From the NCBI RefSeq assembly GCF_033568475.1, contig NC_133123.1:139206062-139270061 (forward strand): a stretch of 64,000 nt of DNA, written 5' to 3'. Positions within the stretch are counted from its first letter, which is position 1. Each line of letters starts with the position of its first letter. The notes beneath the pieces were generated by a model. It was given only the letters and a program-made list of their open reading frames with translations, had not been told where the DNA came from and ran no database searches. A program made the position numbers and the translations under genes. The DNA is from Henckelia pumila. Lineage: Eukaryota > Streptophyta > Magnoliopsida > Lamiales > Gesneriaceae. Positions 34,123-45,606 of the stretch are shown here, in pieces.

Positions 34123-34134
34123 TGGTATCAAAGC
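34123..34134 (+). other. primer-binding site 2 (TGGTATCAAAGC) before gypsy C gag leader
   Basis: One-base variant of the initiator-Met primer-binding site, directly after TRIM unit B. It is followed by GCGGTCCTTGGAGGGTG, which reads like the true gypsy leader. Two primer-binding sites therefore bracket the TRIM segment. Confidence 0.75.
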
Positions 34135-34307
34135 GCGGTCCTTGGAGGGTGTCTACTGCCACGTGAAGCTCAGAAATCTCACTATCGGTCTGTAAGTTTT
34201 AAATGTTTTCTTATGAATTATAAGGAGCACATGTAATGATTTAAGATTTTCATGTTAGAAAAGTTTTAGAACCCTTAAGTTATGCATTGCGATTTACGTA
34301 AAGAAAT

Positions 34308-35364
34308 ATGTGGTGGTGCAGAATGCCTCCGAGACAGGTTAACAGATGCGGGGGACCTCCACCTCCACCTCTGCAGAATCCGCTTTCAGCATTGGAGCAG
34401 GACAATGCAAATATGATGGCTGGGATTACTGCTCTGTTGGAGCAGCAGGCAGCACGTCCTAGGCTCACACATGATGAGGATGTTGCCGAGCGGTTCCAGA
34501 AGAAGGGACCTAAGGAGTTTGTCGGCACCACTGATCCCCTCATTGCTGAGGGGTGGATTCGATCACTGGAGTCCATATTTGACTACATGGGGATCACTGA
34601 TGCTGACAGGGTGAAGTGTGCAGTGTATATGATGAGAGGTGATGCAGCCTCTTGGTGGGAAGGTGTGGTTCGAGGTGTGAATCTACCTACATTGACTTGG
34701 ATAGAGTTCAGACGCATGTTCTATGCCAAGTATTTCACTGAGGATGTGCGCAGTCGCATGATCCGGGAGTTTATAAGTTTCCGCCAGGGAGACAAGTCTG
34801 TGGTGGATTACATCACCCAATTCGAGAGAGGGTGTCATTTCGTGCCTCTTATTGCTGACAGTGCGCCGGATAAGTTGAGGCAATTTGTGGATGGTTTGCG
34901 GGCTGACATCAAGCATGACGTTCGCATGTTGGATGTCACTACTTATGAGGCGGCAGTTAGCAGAGCATTACGTTCTGAGGAAGGGAGGCGAGAGATGCAG
35001 CGAGAGCAGCAGAGTAAGAGGCAGTTTCAGCCAGGGTATTAGAGGGCGACTTCGCAGCCTCCTGCGAAGAAGCCGTATACTAGGCCGTCTAAGGGCCCGA
35101 ATCAGCAGGGACAGCAGCAGAGGCCTCAGGGGCGTTAGCCACAGCAGCAGCAGAGGGGCGGGGCCCCTAATACTGGAGGAGTTCCGATCTGCCCGCAGTG
35201 TCAGAAGCCGCACACCGGGAAGTGTCTAGTGGGGTCCAATGTATGCTATGTTTTCAAGGAGCCAGGGCATGTTTCATATAACTGCCCGAAGAGGAAGAAC
35301 ACCACTGGGCGGGTGTTCGTCATGCAGGCTGAGGAGGCAGACCCAGATACCTTCTTAATCACCG
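34308..35364 (+). pseudogene. gypsy C gag, two nonsense codons and a damaged zinc knuckle
   Basis: Gag of a Tekay-like element. The natural start is probably MPPRQ at 34323. Core blocks: FQKKGPKEFVGTTDPLIAEGW, DAASWWEGV, WIEFRRMFYAKYF, FISFRQGDKSVVDYITQFE, VDGLRADIKHDV. In-frame TAG at 35040-35042 and 35136-35138 follow, both explained by CAG to TAG. The same frame continues to a knuckle whose second cysteine is Phe (CYVFKEPGHVSYNC), then FVMQAEEADPDTFLITG to a GT donor at 35365. Gag is normally continuous with protease. Confidence 0.88.
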
Positions 35365-35557
35365 GTATTTCCTAAACTTCTTCTTTTAAGAAATTTTTGG
35401 GAATTTACTTCATGATTTTAAATTGCATGAATTATCTGTTTGTTTGGTTAGAGTAGGATGTTCATTTTATTCGTGTTTAATTAAGAGAAATATTTTGTAA
35501 CTTGTATTGGGAGAAAAGTAAGTCTAGTATGCGATTGTTGGGATTTTCTGCATGCAG
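35365..35557 (+). other. candidate 193-base intron between gag and protease of gypsy C
   Basis: The segment starts GTATTT and ends TTTCTGCATGCAG, is AT-rich and full of stops, and is 193 bases long (not a multiple of three). Removing it joins the codon for Gly exactly between ITG and RILVGGN, restoring the gag-protease frame. This fits a spliced intron rather than random decay. Confidence 0.65.
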
Positions 35558-38500
35558 GGAGAATTCTAGTGGGAGGAAATTCCACGTTTGCATTGCTAGA
35601 TTCAGGAGCCACGCATTCGTTCATCTCCCTAGAATTTATCAGGCGGGTAGGCATCAAGCCTGAGGTTGCTGTTACAGGTTACGATGTCACTATGCCGTCT
35701 GGTCAGATTCTTACTACCACTAGCGTCTGCAGAGATATGGAGATGGAGTTACAGGGACATACTATCAGAGCAGATTTTGTGGTTTTACCGTTGACTGGAT
35801 TCGATCTGATTTTGGGTATGGATTGGTTGTCAGTCAACGGAGCGGTGATTGATTTTCGGCAGAGGACAGTGGCAGTGAAACCAGTGGTAGGCGACCAGTT
35901 TGTTTTCTATGCATCTCCGAGCAGTGAGATCTCGCCTGTTATCTCTTATACACATGCGAGGAAGTTATTGAGACGTGGTTGCCAGAGGTTTCTCGCCAGT
36001 GTAGTCACTTCATCAGAACCACCTAGCAGATCATTGTCAGATATAGAGGTGGTTTGTGACTTTTCAGATGTCTTTCCGGAGGACGTTTCAGGAGTCCCAC
36101 CAGCTAGAGAGGTGGAGTTCAGTATTGATCTGATACCAGGTACTGTGCCTATTTCTAAGGCACCGTATCGACTTGCTCCTACTGAGATGAAAGAGTTGAA
36201 GGAGCAGATTCAAGAGTTGTTCGAGAAGGGCTTTATTCGTCCTAGATTTTCTCCTTGGGGAGCTCCAGTGTTGTTTGTGAAGAAAAAGGATGGTAGCATG
36301 AGACTTTGTATCGATTACCGAGAGCTCAACAGGGTCACTGTGAAAAACAAGTATCCACTGCCGAGGATTGAGGATTTGTTCGATCAGTTGTAGGGAGCTT
36401 CGGTTTTCTCTAAGATCGATCTGCGATCTGGCTATCATCAGTTGAGGGTCAGAGATGCAGATGTGACCAAGGCTGCCTTCCGGACATGCTATGGGCATTA
36501 CGAGTTCTTAGTAATGCCATTTGGATTGACCAATGCTCCAGCGGTTTTCATGGATCTCATGAACCGCGTATTTCAGCCGTACTTAGATCAGTTTATCATA
36601 GTCTTTATTGATGATATCTTGATCTACTCGAGGAGCATTGAGGAGCATAGACAGCACTTGCAGACAGCATTGCAGACTTTGAGGGAGCATCGACTGTATG
36701 CGAAATTCAATAAGTGCGAGTTTTGGCTAGAGCAGGTGGCATTTCTTGGCCAAATAGTTTCGAAAGATAGGATAGCGGTGGATCAGACGAAAGTGCAGGC
36801 AGTGCAGGATTGGGGAATTCCGAAGAATGCTTCAGAGATTCGCAGTTTCTTGGGTTTAGCAGGCTACTACCGGAAGTTCATCAAGGGGTTTTCTTCTATT
36901 GCAGTACCCTTGACTTCCTTGACCAAGAAAAATGCGAAGTTTATATGGAGTTCAGACTGTCAGAGGAGCTTCGATCGGCTTAAGGAAGCACTCACATCTG
37001 CGCTAGTGTTGGCAATGCCTGTTCCACATGAGGAGTTAGTGGTTTACACGGACGCATCTAAGATAGGGTTGGGCGCCGTATTGATGCAGAGTGACCGAGT
37101 CATTGCCTATGCGTCGAGATAGTTGAAGATTCATGAGCAGAACTATCCGACGCATGACTTGGAGCTAGCAGCAGTGGTTTTTGCTTTGAAAATCTGGAGG
37201 CACTATCTGTATGGTGAGAAGTGCAAGATTTTCACAGACCACAAGAGTCTCAAGTACTTCTTCACACAGAAGGAGTTGAACATGAGACAACGCCGATGGT
37301 TGGAATTAGTTAAGGATTATGACTGTGACATTAGCTACCATCTGGGTAAGGCTAATGTAGTGGATTATGCGTTGAGTCGGAAGACTTCAGTGGTATCTTG
37401 TGTGACAGTTCAGTTGCCACTTCAGGAGGAGATTCAGAGATTCGAGCTGGAGTTGTACTCGAGCGGTCAGGCACCGAGTTTGGCAGTGTTAGTGGTACAG
37501 CCAAATATTCGGAATCTTATCAGAGTTGGACAGCCTGAAGATGAGGAGTTGCAGCGATTGAAGCAGAGAGATGAAGCCAAGGGCGGGCTTCTCTATACAG
37601 TTGTTGATGGTATCGTTCAGTACCGTGGTCGTTTGTGGGTACCGAAAGTTGATCAGTTAAGGATTGAGATCTTGACAGAGGCTCATACATCTCCATATTC
37701 CATTCACCCCGGAAGTATGAAGATGTATAGATATTTGCAGTCATTGTATTGGTGGCCCGACATGAAGAGAGATATTGGCCGATTTGTATCAGAGTTCTTG
37801 ACTTGTCAGCAGGTCAAGGCAGAGCATCAGCGTCCTGCAGGGTTACTTAAGCCTCTACCCATTTCGGAGTGGAAGTGGGAGAACATCACGATAGACTTTG
37901 TAGTTGGCCTTCCGAGGAGTACTAGAGGATGTACAGCTATTTGGGTGATCGTAGATAGACTCATCAAGTCAGCTCATTTCTTGCCGGTGAGGACTACTTA
38001 CTCATTGACGCAGTATGCAGAGCTTTACATCAAGGAGATTGTTAGACTGCATGGCATACCAGTGTCGATAGTATCGGACAGAGATCCGAGATTTACCTCT
38101 GCATTCTGGAAGAGTTTGCACATAGCTTTGGGGACTCGGCTATTATTCAGTACAGCGTTCCATCCCCAGACAGATGGTCAGTCGGACAGGGTGATCCAGA
38201 TTCTTGAGGATCTACTGAGAGCTTGTGTCATTGATTTTCAGGGCTCTTGGGAGACTAGACTGCCATTAGTGGAGTTTACCTATAACAACATTTTTCAGTC
38301 GTCTATAGGTATGGATCTTTATGCAGCTCTCTACGGGAGGAGATGTAGATCGCCAGTGCATTGGGATGAGGTTGGCGAGAGGATTTTACTTGGTACCGAG
38401 ATTGTACAGCAGACTGCCGATATTGTGACACAGATACGGGATCGTATGAGGACAGCTCAGAGTCGTCAGAAGAGTTATGCTGATACTCGACGAAGAGATC

Positions 38501-38931
38501 TTGGGTTTGTAGTAGGTGATCATGTGTTTTTGAAAGTATCACCTATGAAAGGGGTGATGAGATTTGGTCGCAGAGGCAAGTTGAATCCGAGATATATTGG
38601 GCCATTTGAGATCTTGGAGAGAGTTGGCACTTTGGCATACCGTTTAGCACTACCGCCAGGGCTTGCAGCAGTGCACAACGTTTTTCATGTATCCATGCTT
38701 CGGAGATACATCTCTAATCCGACGCATGTGTTGGATTACGAGCCTTTGCAGTTAGCACCAGATCTAGCATTTGAGGAGAGGCCTGTTCGGATCTTAGCCA
38801 AAGAGGAGCGGAGATTGAGGACGCGGGTCATACCGATAGTCAAAACCCAGTGGCAGAATCATTTCGAGGAGGAAGCCACTTGGGAGACCGAGACAGACAT
38901 GAGGACTCGCTACCCGGAGTTATTCAAGTAA
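35558..38931 (+). pseudogene. gypsy C pol (protease, RT, RNase H, integrase, C-terminal chromodomain-like region)
   Basis: One frame with TAG stops at 36391-36393 and 37120-37122, both CAG to TAG in type. Protease [14 protein letters not shown] with RMCI-like block [40 protein letters not shown] and the catalytic FIDDILIYS; RNase [27 protein letters not shown]; integrase zinc-binding [11 protein letters not shown]...FLTCQQVK, where the first Cys of the CxxC pair is Phe; the core has [17 protein letters not shown] and [10 protein letters not shown], where the catalytic glutamate (normally QSER) is Asp. The C-terminus ([33 protein letters not shown]) is chromodomain-like. Ends TAA at 38931, 45 bases before the 3' LTR. 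Confidence 0.92.
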
Positions 38932-38976
38932 GCACTTTAATTTCGAGGACGAAATTCAATTTAAGGGGGGGAGAAT

Positions 38977-41589
38977 TGTAACACCCGAAAATTTTAATAC
39001 GTAAATTTGCATGCATAATTAAGGAAAATAATTATTTAAAATTTATATTTGGGTTAAATGACATTTATGTATTATTATGTGAATTATATGCATGATTTAA
39101 ATTTATGAGATCATTTAACCCGCAGTTATTTTATTTTTAGATTTTTGAGAATATTTTTGAGTCGATCGCGTAGACGGGACCGTGGACGGACGAGATGCCA
39201 AAATATTTAGCTAAAAATATTTTATGAGTTTTATGAGCCTTAAAATAATATTTTAAGATATTTTGTCAAGAAAATTTTAGTATTTAATTATATATTTATT
39301 TAAGGGTTGATTTTTAGCCAAAATTAGTCCCTTTATTGACTTTTATTGATTTTTAAAATTAGCCTAATTTAGTATTTCGGGATTTTTGACTTATTATCAG
39401 ATAAGTATGTATTTTAAGATTTTAAAATTTTATATTTTATGGTATTTTATTTATCTATTTAACTTACACTAATTTAGCCTAATTAATTTCCTAATTACAC
39501 TAAAATAAATTCTTACCCTACGTGATTCTCCCATCAGCCGCCTCCTATCATCATCATCAACCCTCCTCACGTTTCTTTACCAGAAAACTCAGCCCCATAG
39601 CCGATCGAACAATTTTTCTTTGGAGATTTTGGTCCGTTCGTCGTCCCGGAGACCCGTAAACGCATCAACTCTCGTCAAATAAATTCAAGGCATGTCTAAA
39701 TCCTTCTCTTGGCCACCATATAAGCTACTATTCACGCATGATGGTTTTATTTCAGATTTTTATCATGAACTTTTCGATTTATGCATGGAGGTAAGGTTTT
39801 TGATGTATGTTTGATGATTCTTTCACTCATGGCTCACGTTTTTCATAGTATGGCTTGGTCCAGGACTGAGGGTTCGGTCAGGGGGTGTCCTAGGATGCCT
39901 AAGGATCGAACCATGGCCAGGTTACAGGCTGGTTAGGGGTTGGCCGATCAAAAACTCCATGGAAGGGCTGGGTGCGCAGGGTTAGGGTTTAATGGAAGAG
40001 AGCTCGACTGGTCCATGCATGGTCATGGACCAGCGGGGCGTGGGCTAGGTTAGGACCGCCTAGACATGGGCTACGTCTGGGCGGCGGCGCTCCAGCCAGG
40101 GGTGGCCGGAGCTGGCCGACAGCAGGCCAAGAAGGCCTGCTGCTCGCGGCCGAGGAGGGCTGGGAAAGGGGGGATCGGGTTTTGGGCTGGGGCTGGGTTT
40201 GGGCCGGGTCTTGGGGTTTGGGTCGGGTCTGGTAGGTCTAGGGTCGGGTCAGGTGGTCCGGGTCTGGGTTAGGTGGGCCGGGCTCGGGTATTTTAATTTT
40301 TAAGTATTTAATAGTTTAAGTGTATTTTGGGCTTTAATAATTAGTTAGAAAATTATTTGAGCCTCCAAATAATTTTATTTGGGCCTTAAATAATTTATTT
40401 AAGTTAGCCTAATAATTTTTATAGGCTTGGGAGCCCATGAGAATTATTGGGCCAGTCAGTGGATTTTGGGCCAGTCTAGAATTTCATTGTGTTTAATTAA
40501 GTTAATGGGCTTAAATATTTTATTTGGGCCCAGTTAAGTTTAATTAAGTTATTTGGGCTAAAAATATGATTATTGGGTTTTATTTAAGTTTAATGGGCCT
40601 AGATGAGTGACCAGCAGTCTGGACCAACCCATGAAAAATAAATAAGTCCGGAATATATATTTAATTATTTTATGCATAAAGTTTATATTTTAAGTATAAG
40701 TATATTTATTATGAAAATAAATTAAATATATATTACGGACATATTTTCAGTGCATGCATTCATGAAATTTCTTATGTATATAATTATGTAAATGATGAGC
40801 AATAAAATATTTTGGTGGAAATTGAAGTATGTGTGACATATAGGTGGTTTTTCACCATATGATTCGGTAGTTTTACTACCATAGGGGTGGTTATCCACCA
40901 TATGATTCGGTAGATTACTACCATAGGAGGTGATTTATCACCGCCATCGTATGTTGGTTCAGGAAACTGATCAGTCGATACATGAGTGTCACACTTATGG
41001 ATAGGACCATCTGCAGGTTTCAAAAGCATTGCTCAATTATGTTATATATGATGAAGAAATAATATGTTTATGATTATGGTTATGATTCAGTTTATGATTC
41101 AGCAGTTTTATTATGTGATAAAAATATTTCCATGCATGCTCATGTACATGTATATGTATTAGTAATTATGTGATGCATTATTTTTAACCTTGTTATAAAG
41201 GATTAGACATGTTGAGCTCCTAGGCTCACTACACTTATATGGTGCAGGTGAGCATGATGACGTTTATATAGCTCCTACCGGTGGTGAGGACTTATGAGCT
41301 CACGGAGCAGTGGACCCCGTGACCGTCGCAGCTATTTAGTTTATTATGTTGAATTTTTGAAACATGTTTTATTTTATTATTGTTTTCCCATTTGAGATTT
41401 TTCAGCAACATTGTTTATTATTTTAAATTGATGCATGAAACATTTTTAAGGATTTATTTATTTAATATTTTTCAAGTTATTTAAGAAAAAGTATGTTATT
41501 TTTATATACATATATATATGGGCATGCATGTATAGTAGTATTATTTTTTTAAAAAAAAATTTCCGCATTTATTAGTAGTAGGCGTTTCA
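38977..41589 (+). repeat. 3' LTR of gypsy C, 2.6 kb
   Basis: Same structure as the 5' LTR. It is preceded by the purine tract at about 38963-38976, ends GGCGTTTCA, and is followed by the TSD ACGAA, which is also the first bases of the resumed LHTL8-like exon 2. Confidence 0.93.
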
Positions 41590-41718
41590 ACGAATCTGTT
41601 CCTGGGATGCGCTACAGCCGATACCTCAGGCTCTCAAAGGCAGCTTTTGGTAATTATATATGCATACCTACATATATATCTAACTTTAATATAATTCCTA
41701 TAAGAGGAGTTTCACTAT

Positions 41719-42360
41719 TGTTAGAAATGAAACTTGAACCTAACTTAGGTCAAAAACTAGCTCAAGAGGTGAGGATTGCCCTTGTTATATAAACGGTTCC
41801 CAGGTTATTTAGCCAATCGATGTGAGACACAAACTAATACACCAACACACTCCTCTCACGCCCATGAATGAAACGACTGGAGCGTGGAGATATTAACGGG
41901 TGGCCAACTATGGGACAGGTGAGGCCAACTATGGGCCGTCCAACACATAACGGTGGAACCCGGGCTTTGATACCATGTTAAAAATTGACTTGGACCTAAC
42001 TCACCTCAAAAGCTAGCTCAAAAGGTGAGGATTGCCTTTGTTTATATAAAGGGCTCCCAGGTTATTTAGCCAACCGACGTGGGACATAAACTGATACACT
42101 AACACACCCCTTTCATGCCCAGGAATGAAACGACTAGAGCGTGGAGATATTAATGGGTGGCCAAATATGAGACGGGTGAGGCTAACTATGGGTTGTCCAA
42201 CATATAACGGTGAAACCTGGCTCTGATACCATGTTAGAAATTGACTTGGACCTAACTCACCTCAAAATCTAGCTCAAGAGGTGAGGATTTCCCTTGTTTA
42301 TATAAAGGGTTCCCAGGTTATTTAGCCAGCCGATGTGGGACACAAACTAATACACCAACA
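41719..42360 (-). mobile_element. tandem TRIM array: three 129-bp LTRs and two internal domains
   Basis: LTR copies at 41719-41847, 41976-42104 and 42232-42360 are each 129 bases, starting TGTTA(G/A)AAAT and ending CCAACA or CTAACA. They are separated by two internal spacers of about 128 bases. Each spacer ends, on the plus strand, with TTTGATACCA or TCTGATACCA, the complement of an initiator-Met primer-binding site, so the array reads on the minus strand. No coding capacity. LTR-internal-LTR-internal-LTR is the tandem form known for TRIM elements. It lies in the remnant intron of the LHTL8-like gene. The flanks (ACTAT / AAAAG) give no TSD. Confidence 0.82.
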
Positions 42361-42525
42361 AAAAGCATGAATTGAGATGTTGTGGAAGAGGAGTGGCATA
42401 TACGAGGGAATTAAGTCAACTTAATCGACCCCTACTACTCAAATTTTCTTATTAAATTAAGAATTATAAATTTTAATTTTTTTTATATAGACACTAAACA
42501 AGTTTTAGTTTTAAACCAGTGGAAC

Positions 42526-45091
42526 TGAAACGACTTTGACTAATAAAATGCGGAATTTTTTTTTTAAAACACTATACATATATGCCCATACATATATGTA
42601 TAAACATTAAAAATATTATTACTAAATAAGAACTTCCATGACTGACTTAAAAATATAATAAACAACTATTTAAATAAAAATCTTAAGTCAAGCAATAAAA
42701 AAATTATTATTCAAAAAATCACCTTAAACAACAACTAAATTAAAAAGCCATAAATAAAATATAAAATTCCTCTCAACCACTAAAACATAAAGTATGAAAC
42801 ATGATTTATAAACTCTCAAAAATAACTCAAAGCATGCTAAGACTCGATGCGACGGTCACGGGGTCCTCTGCCAGCTCGCTCACACATCCCCACCACCAGT
42901 AGGAGCTATAAAAAGATCATCATGCTCACCTGCACCATATAAGCGTAGTGAGCCTATAGGCTCAACATGTCTAAATCTTTATAACAAGAGTTAAAATAAT
43001 GCAGCACATAGTCATACTAATACATATACGTACATGAATATGCATGCATGATAAAAATATCTTGAGTAAACTGATTAAACATAAACATACTGAACTTAAT
43101 CATAACTTATCATCCTGAGCTTAATGTACATAGTTGAGCAAATCATTTTTTGAAACAGTCTATCGTTATATCCGTAAGTGGTGGCTAAACATGTGTCGAC
43201 TGATCAGTCTCCTGAACCAACGTACGTGGCGGTGACGAATCACCTCTATACTGGTAGTAAACTACCTCCTGAACACGAGCGGTGGTAAACCATCTCTGTG
43301 TTGTCACACTACTTCAACTTCCATCATAAAAATTATTTTGTTGCTCAACACTTAATCATAATCATATAACTGAATATTTAATTTATGCATGCACTGAAAA
43401 AGTGTCTATAATATATATTTAATTAATTTTCATAATAAAAATACTTATACTTAAAAAAATAGCTTTCATGCATAAAATAAATTAAATATATATTCCGAAC
43501 TTAGTAATTTTTCATGGGTTGGTCCAGACTGCTAATCACTCAATCTAAGCCCATTAAATCTTAATATGACCCATTAACTAAATAGAAGCCCAATTGCTAA
43601 TTAATTTTTAAATAAAAGCCCTTAATCATAAATGGGCCTAAATAAAAATATTTAAGCCCATTAACTTAAACTAAGCCCAAAAATTATATTTTAGCCCAAA
43701 TAAATACTTATACATAATTGGGTCCAAATAAAATATTTAAGCCTAATAACTTAATTAAGAACAATATTGATCATTGACAGACCCAAAATTCACAGACTCG
43801 TCCAATAATTCTCATGGGCTCACAAATTCATGAAAATTATTGGGCTTACTTAAATAAATATTTTTAAGTCCTAATTAAAATTAAAACATTTAAAAGCCCA
43901 TATAATTTTTAAACATTTAATTTAGCCCAAAAATACACTTAAACTAATAATTACTTAAAAATTAAAAATACCCGAGCCCGACTAACATAACTCAGATCCG
44001 AACCCAACTAACATGACCCATGATAATTTAGACACTCGGCCCGCCTAAAACCTCACAGCCCATAACCCGACTCCTCTCTCTCACGCCCCTCCTCCCTTCC
44101 TCACGACCAGCAGCCCTTCCACGGCTGCGGCCGCCCATCTCCGGCCACCACTGGCCGGAGAACCACCGCCCAGACCTAGCCCACGTCTGGGCGGTTCTAA
44201 CCTGACCAGCCCAAGCCCCAAACGATCACCACACAGCCCGGCCGAACAGCTCTTCCGGGAAACCCGAAACTGCCGACCTCCTGATCCCTTTCTGAAGTTA
44301 GCCTCGATCCCAGCCTAGACCAGCCATAACCACCGAGCCAAACCAAGCCTAGGGATCCTAAGACACCCCTCTGAACCGTGAACCAGCAGCTAGCCCGACC
44401 CCATGCCATGAAACGTGACTATGTTCAAGAAACCAAGCCAAAAACGTGCGTAAGGAAGGTAGAACATGCATACTGCTGCTGCTGGCCGTGGAGGGGAAGG
44501 TTGAAGATGATGAAAGTGGCGCCTTGAGAGATTTTACGTGAGTTTTGAGTTTAGGTTTAGTGAAAATAGATTTTTTTTTTTTTAGGCTGATAATATGATA
44601 ATTAGGAGATAATTACATATTTTATATATATAATACTTAATAAAACTCATAATAAAATTATCATGTTGATAAAATAACTTAAATCGCGAAATTAAAATTT
44701 AAAGGATTTTTAAAAGTCTTTAAAAGTCATTAAAATGGCTTATTTTGGCTAAAAACAAGATTTCTAAAATACATAAATAAAATACCATAAATTTTGGGAA
44801 TAAAAACTTCAAAAATAATAATTTATGGCTGCTAAAATCTCCTAAAAATAATTGGGAAGAAAAATCAATATCTCGTCCGTCCACGGTCCCGTCTACGCGA
44901 TCAAAATAATAAATTTCTTAAAAATCTAGAATTTTCATAATTATGGGTTAAATGCTAAAATAATTTAAATCATGTACATATAACACATAATAACGCATAA
45001 ATAATATTTAACCTATATTTATAAAATTTAAATAATTAAATTTTCCTAATTATATATACGAATTTACGTATAAAAATTTTCCCGTGCTACA
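42526..45091 (-). mobile_element. solo LTR of the gypsy C family, inverted
   Basis: Reverse-complement relative of the gypsy C LTR over its full length (2566 bases), from TGAAACGACT on the plus strand to CCGTGCTACA. It shares the GAGCATGATGA / CTCCTAC(C/T)GGTGG region and the GC-rich block (about 44040-44420). Flanks GGAAC (42521-42525) and AGAAC (45092-45096) match 4 of 5, as expected for an aged TSD. It is clearly more diverged than the two LTRs of gypsy C, so it is an older insertion. No internal sequence remains. Confidence 0.85.
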
Positions 45092-45365
45092 AGAACTTTA
45101 TTCAAAAAATTTTACTCAAATTTCAACCACCTGACTTCGCCCCACCAATATTATTCCCACTTTTTTTGGTTAATAATATTTTATGTTATACATAAAAATT
45201 TAACTATTATTTCGTAAATAAATAAATAATAATAATATAAAATTTTAATTTTATATTGCAATTATTTATATCAATTAAATTTATTAACTATTTTAAAAAT
45301 TCAAAATTAAAGTTTTAGAAAAAAAATAAAAGATAATAAAAAAGGAAAAATTGTTTTTTTTCCCA

Positions 45366-45606
45366 TTAACTTGTCCATTTTTTATTTTGGTTAATTAATT
45401 TTTCAAATATTGATTTTGATACACTTTGCTCTCATGGATGACGTGAAACCAAAACGTGCTGACGTGACATCTGTATGACACCAAAAAATGCTGACATGTT
45501 AAGATGTCATGTAATCAATTGAATCAAATAATTGAAAATTAAAAGTTATTAAACCAAAACCGAACTTTTAAAAGTTAATGAATAAAACAAAAAATGGACA
45601 AGTTAA
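45366..45606. mobile_element. fold-back MITE, copy 2
   Basis: Ends are TTAACTTGTCCATTTTTT and its complement, with inner complementarity and a GATGACGTGA / GCTGACGTGACAT centre. Same architecture as 16200-16506 but diverged. Non-coding. Confidence 0.65.

Larger units (their letters stand above)
30638..41589 (+). mobile_element. full-length Tekay-like gypsy retrotransposon C, 10.95 kb, in LHTL8-like exon 2
   Basis: LTRs 30638-33245 and 38977-41589 begin TGTAACACCCG and end GTTTCA, flanked by the perfect 5-bp duplication ACGAA (30633-30637, 41590-41594). An initiator-Met primer-binding site is at 33249, and a purine tract AAGGGGGGGAGAAT precedes the 3' LTR. Gag and pol lie on the plus strand, with a 193-base candidate intron between them. 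Four in-frame TAG codons make it defective. The LTR pair differs by scattered substitutions and small indels, so it is fairly young. Lineage (Tekay/Del chromovirus) is inferred from the long LTRs, the pol sequence and the TTTCGAGGACGAAATT motif before the purine tract. Confidence 0.93.
29748..41649 (+). pseudogene. LHTL8: lysine/histidine transporter-like 8 (AATL1-type) gene, truncated and disrupted
   Basis: Amino acid/auxin permease (AAAP) family membrane transporter. Exon 1 (29748-30109) is intact: a Ser/Gln-rich N-terminus, then the family block TPLASPMKKAISGMQTYLAE, KLDPQDSWLPITES and the first membrane segment GIGFQSLVLPLAFTALGW, with a good GTAAGT donor. Exon 2 is in two pieces, 30559-30637 and 41595-41649, encoding WGILSLCLGFIW, LYTLWLLIQLHE, SVPGMRYSRYLRLSKAAFG. 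It has three lesions: the splice acceptor dinucleotide at 30557-30558 is GG instead of AG, TAA at 30599-30601 replaces a Gln-type codon, and a 10.95-kb gypsy element sits between codons Glu and Ser. The exon 2 donor (GGTAATTA, 41650) survives. Exons for the remaining transmembrane core were not found downstream, so the gene is also 3'-truncated. The order of these events is unknown. Confidence 0.88.
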
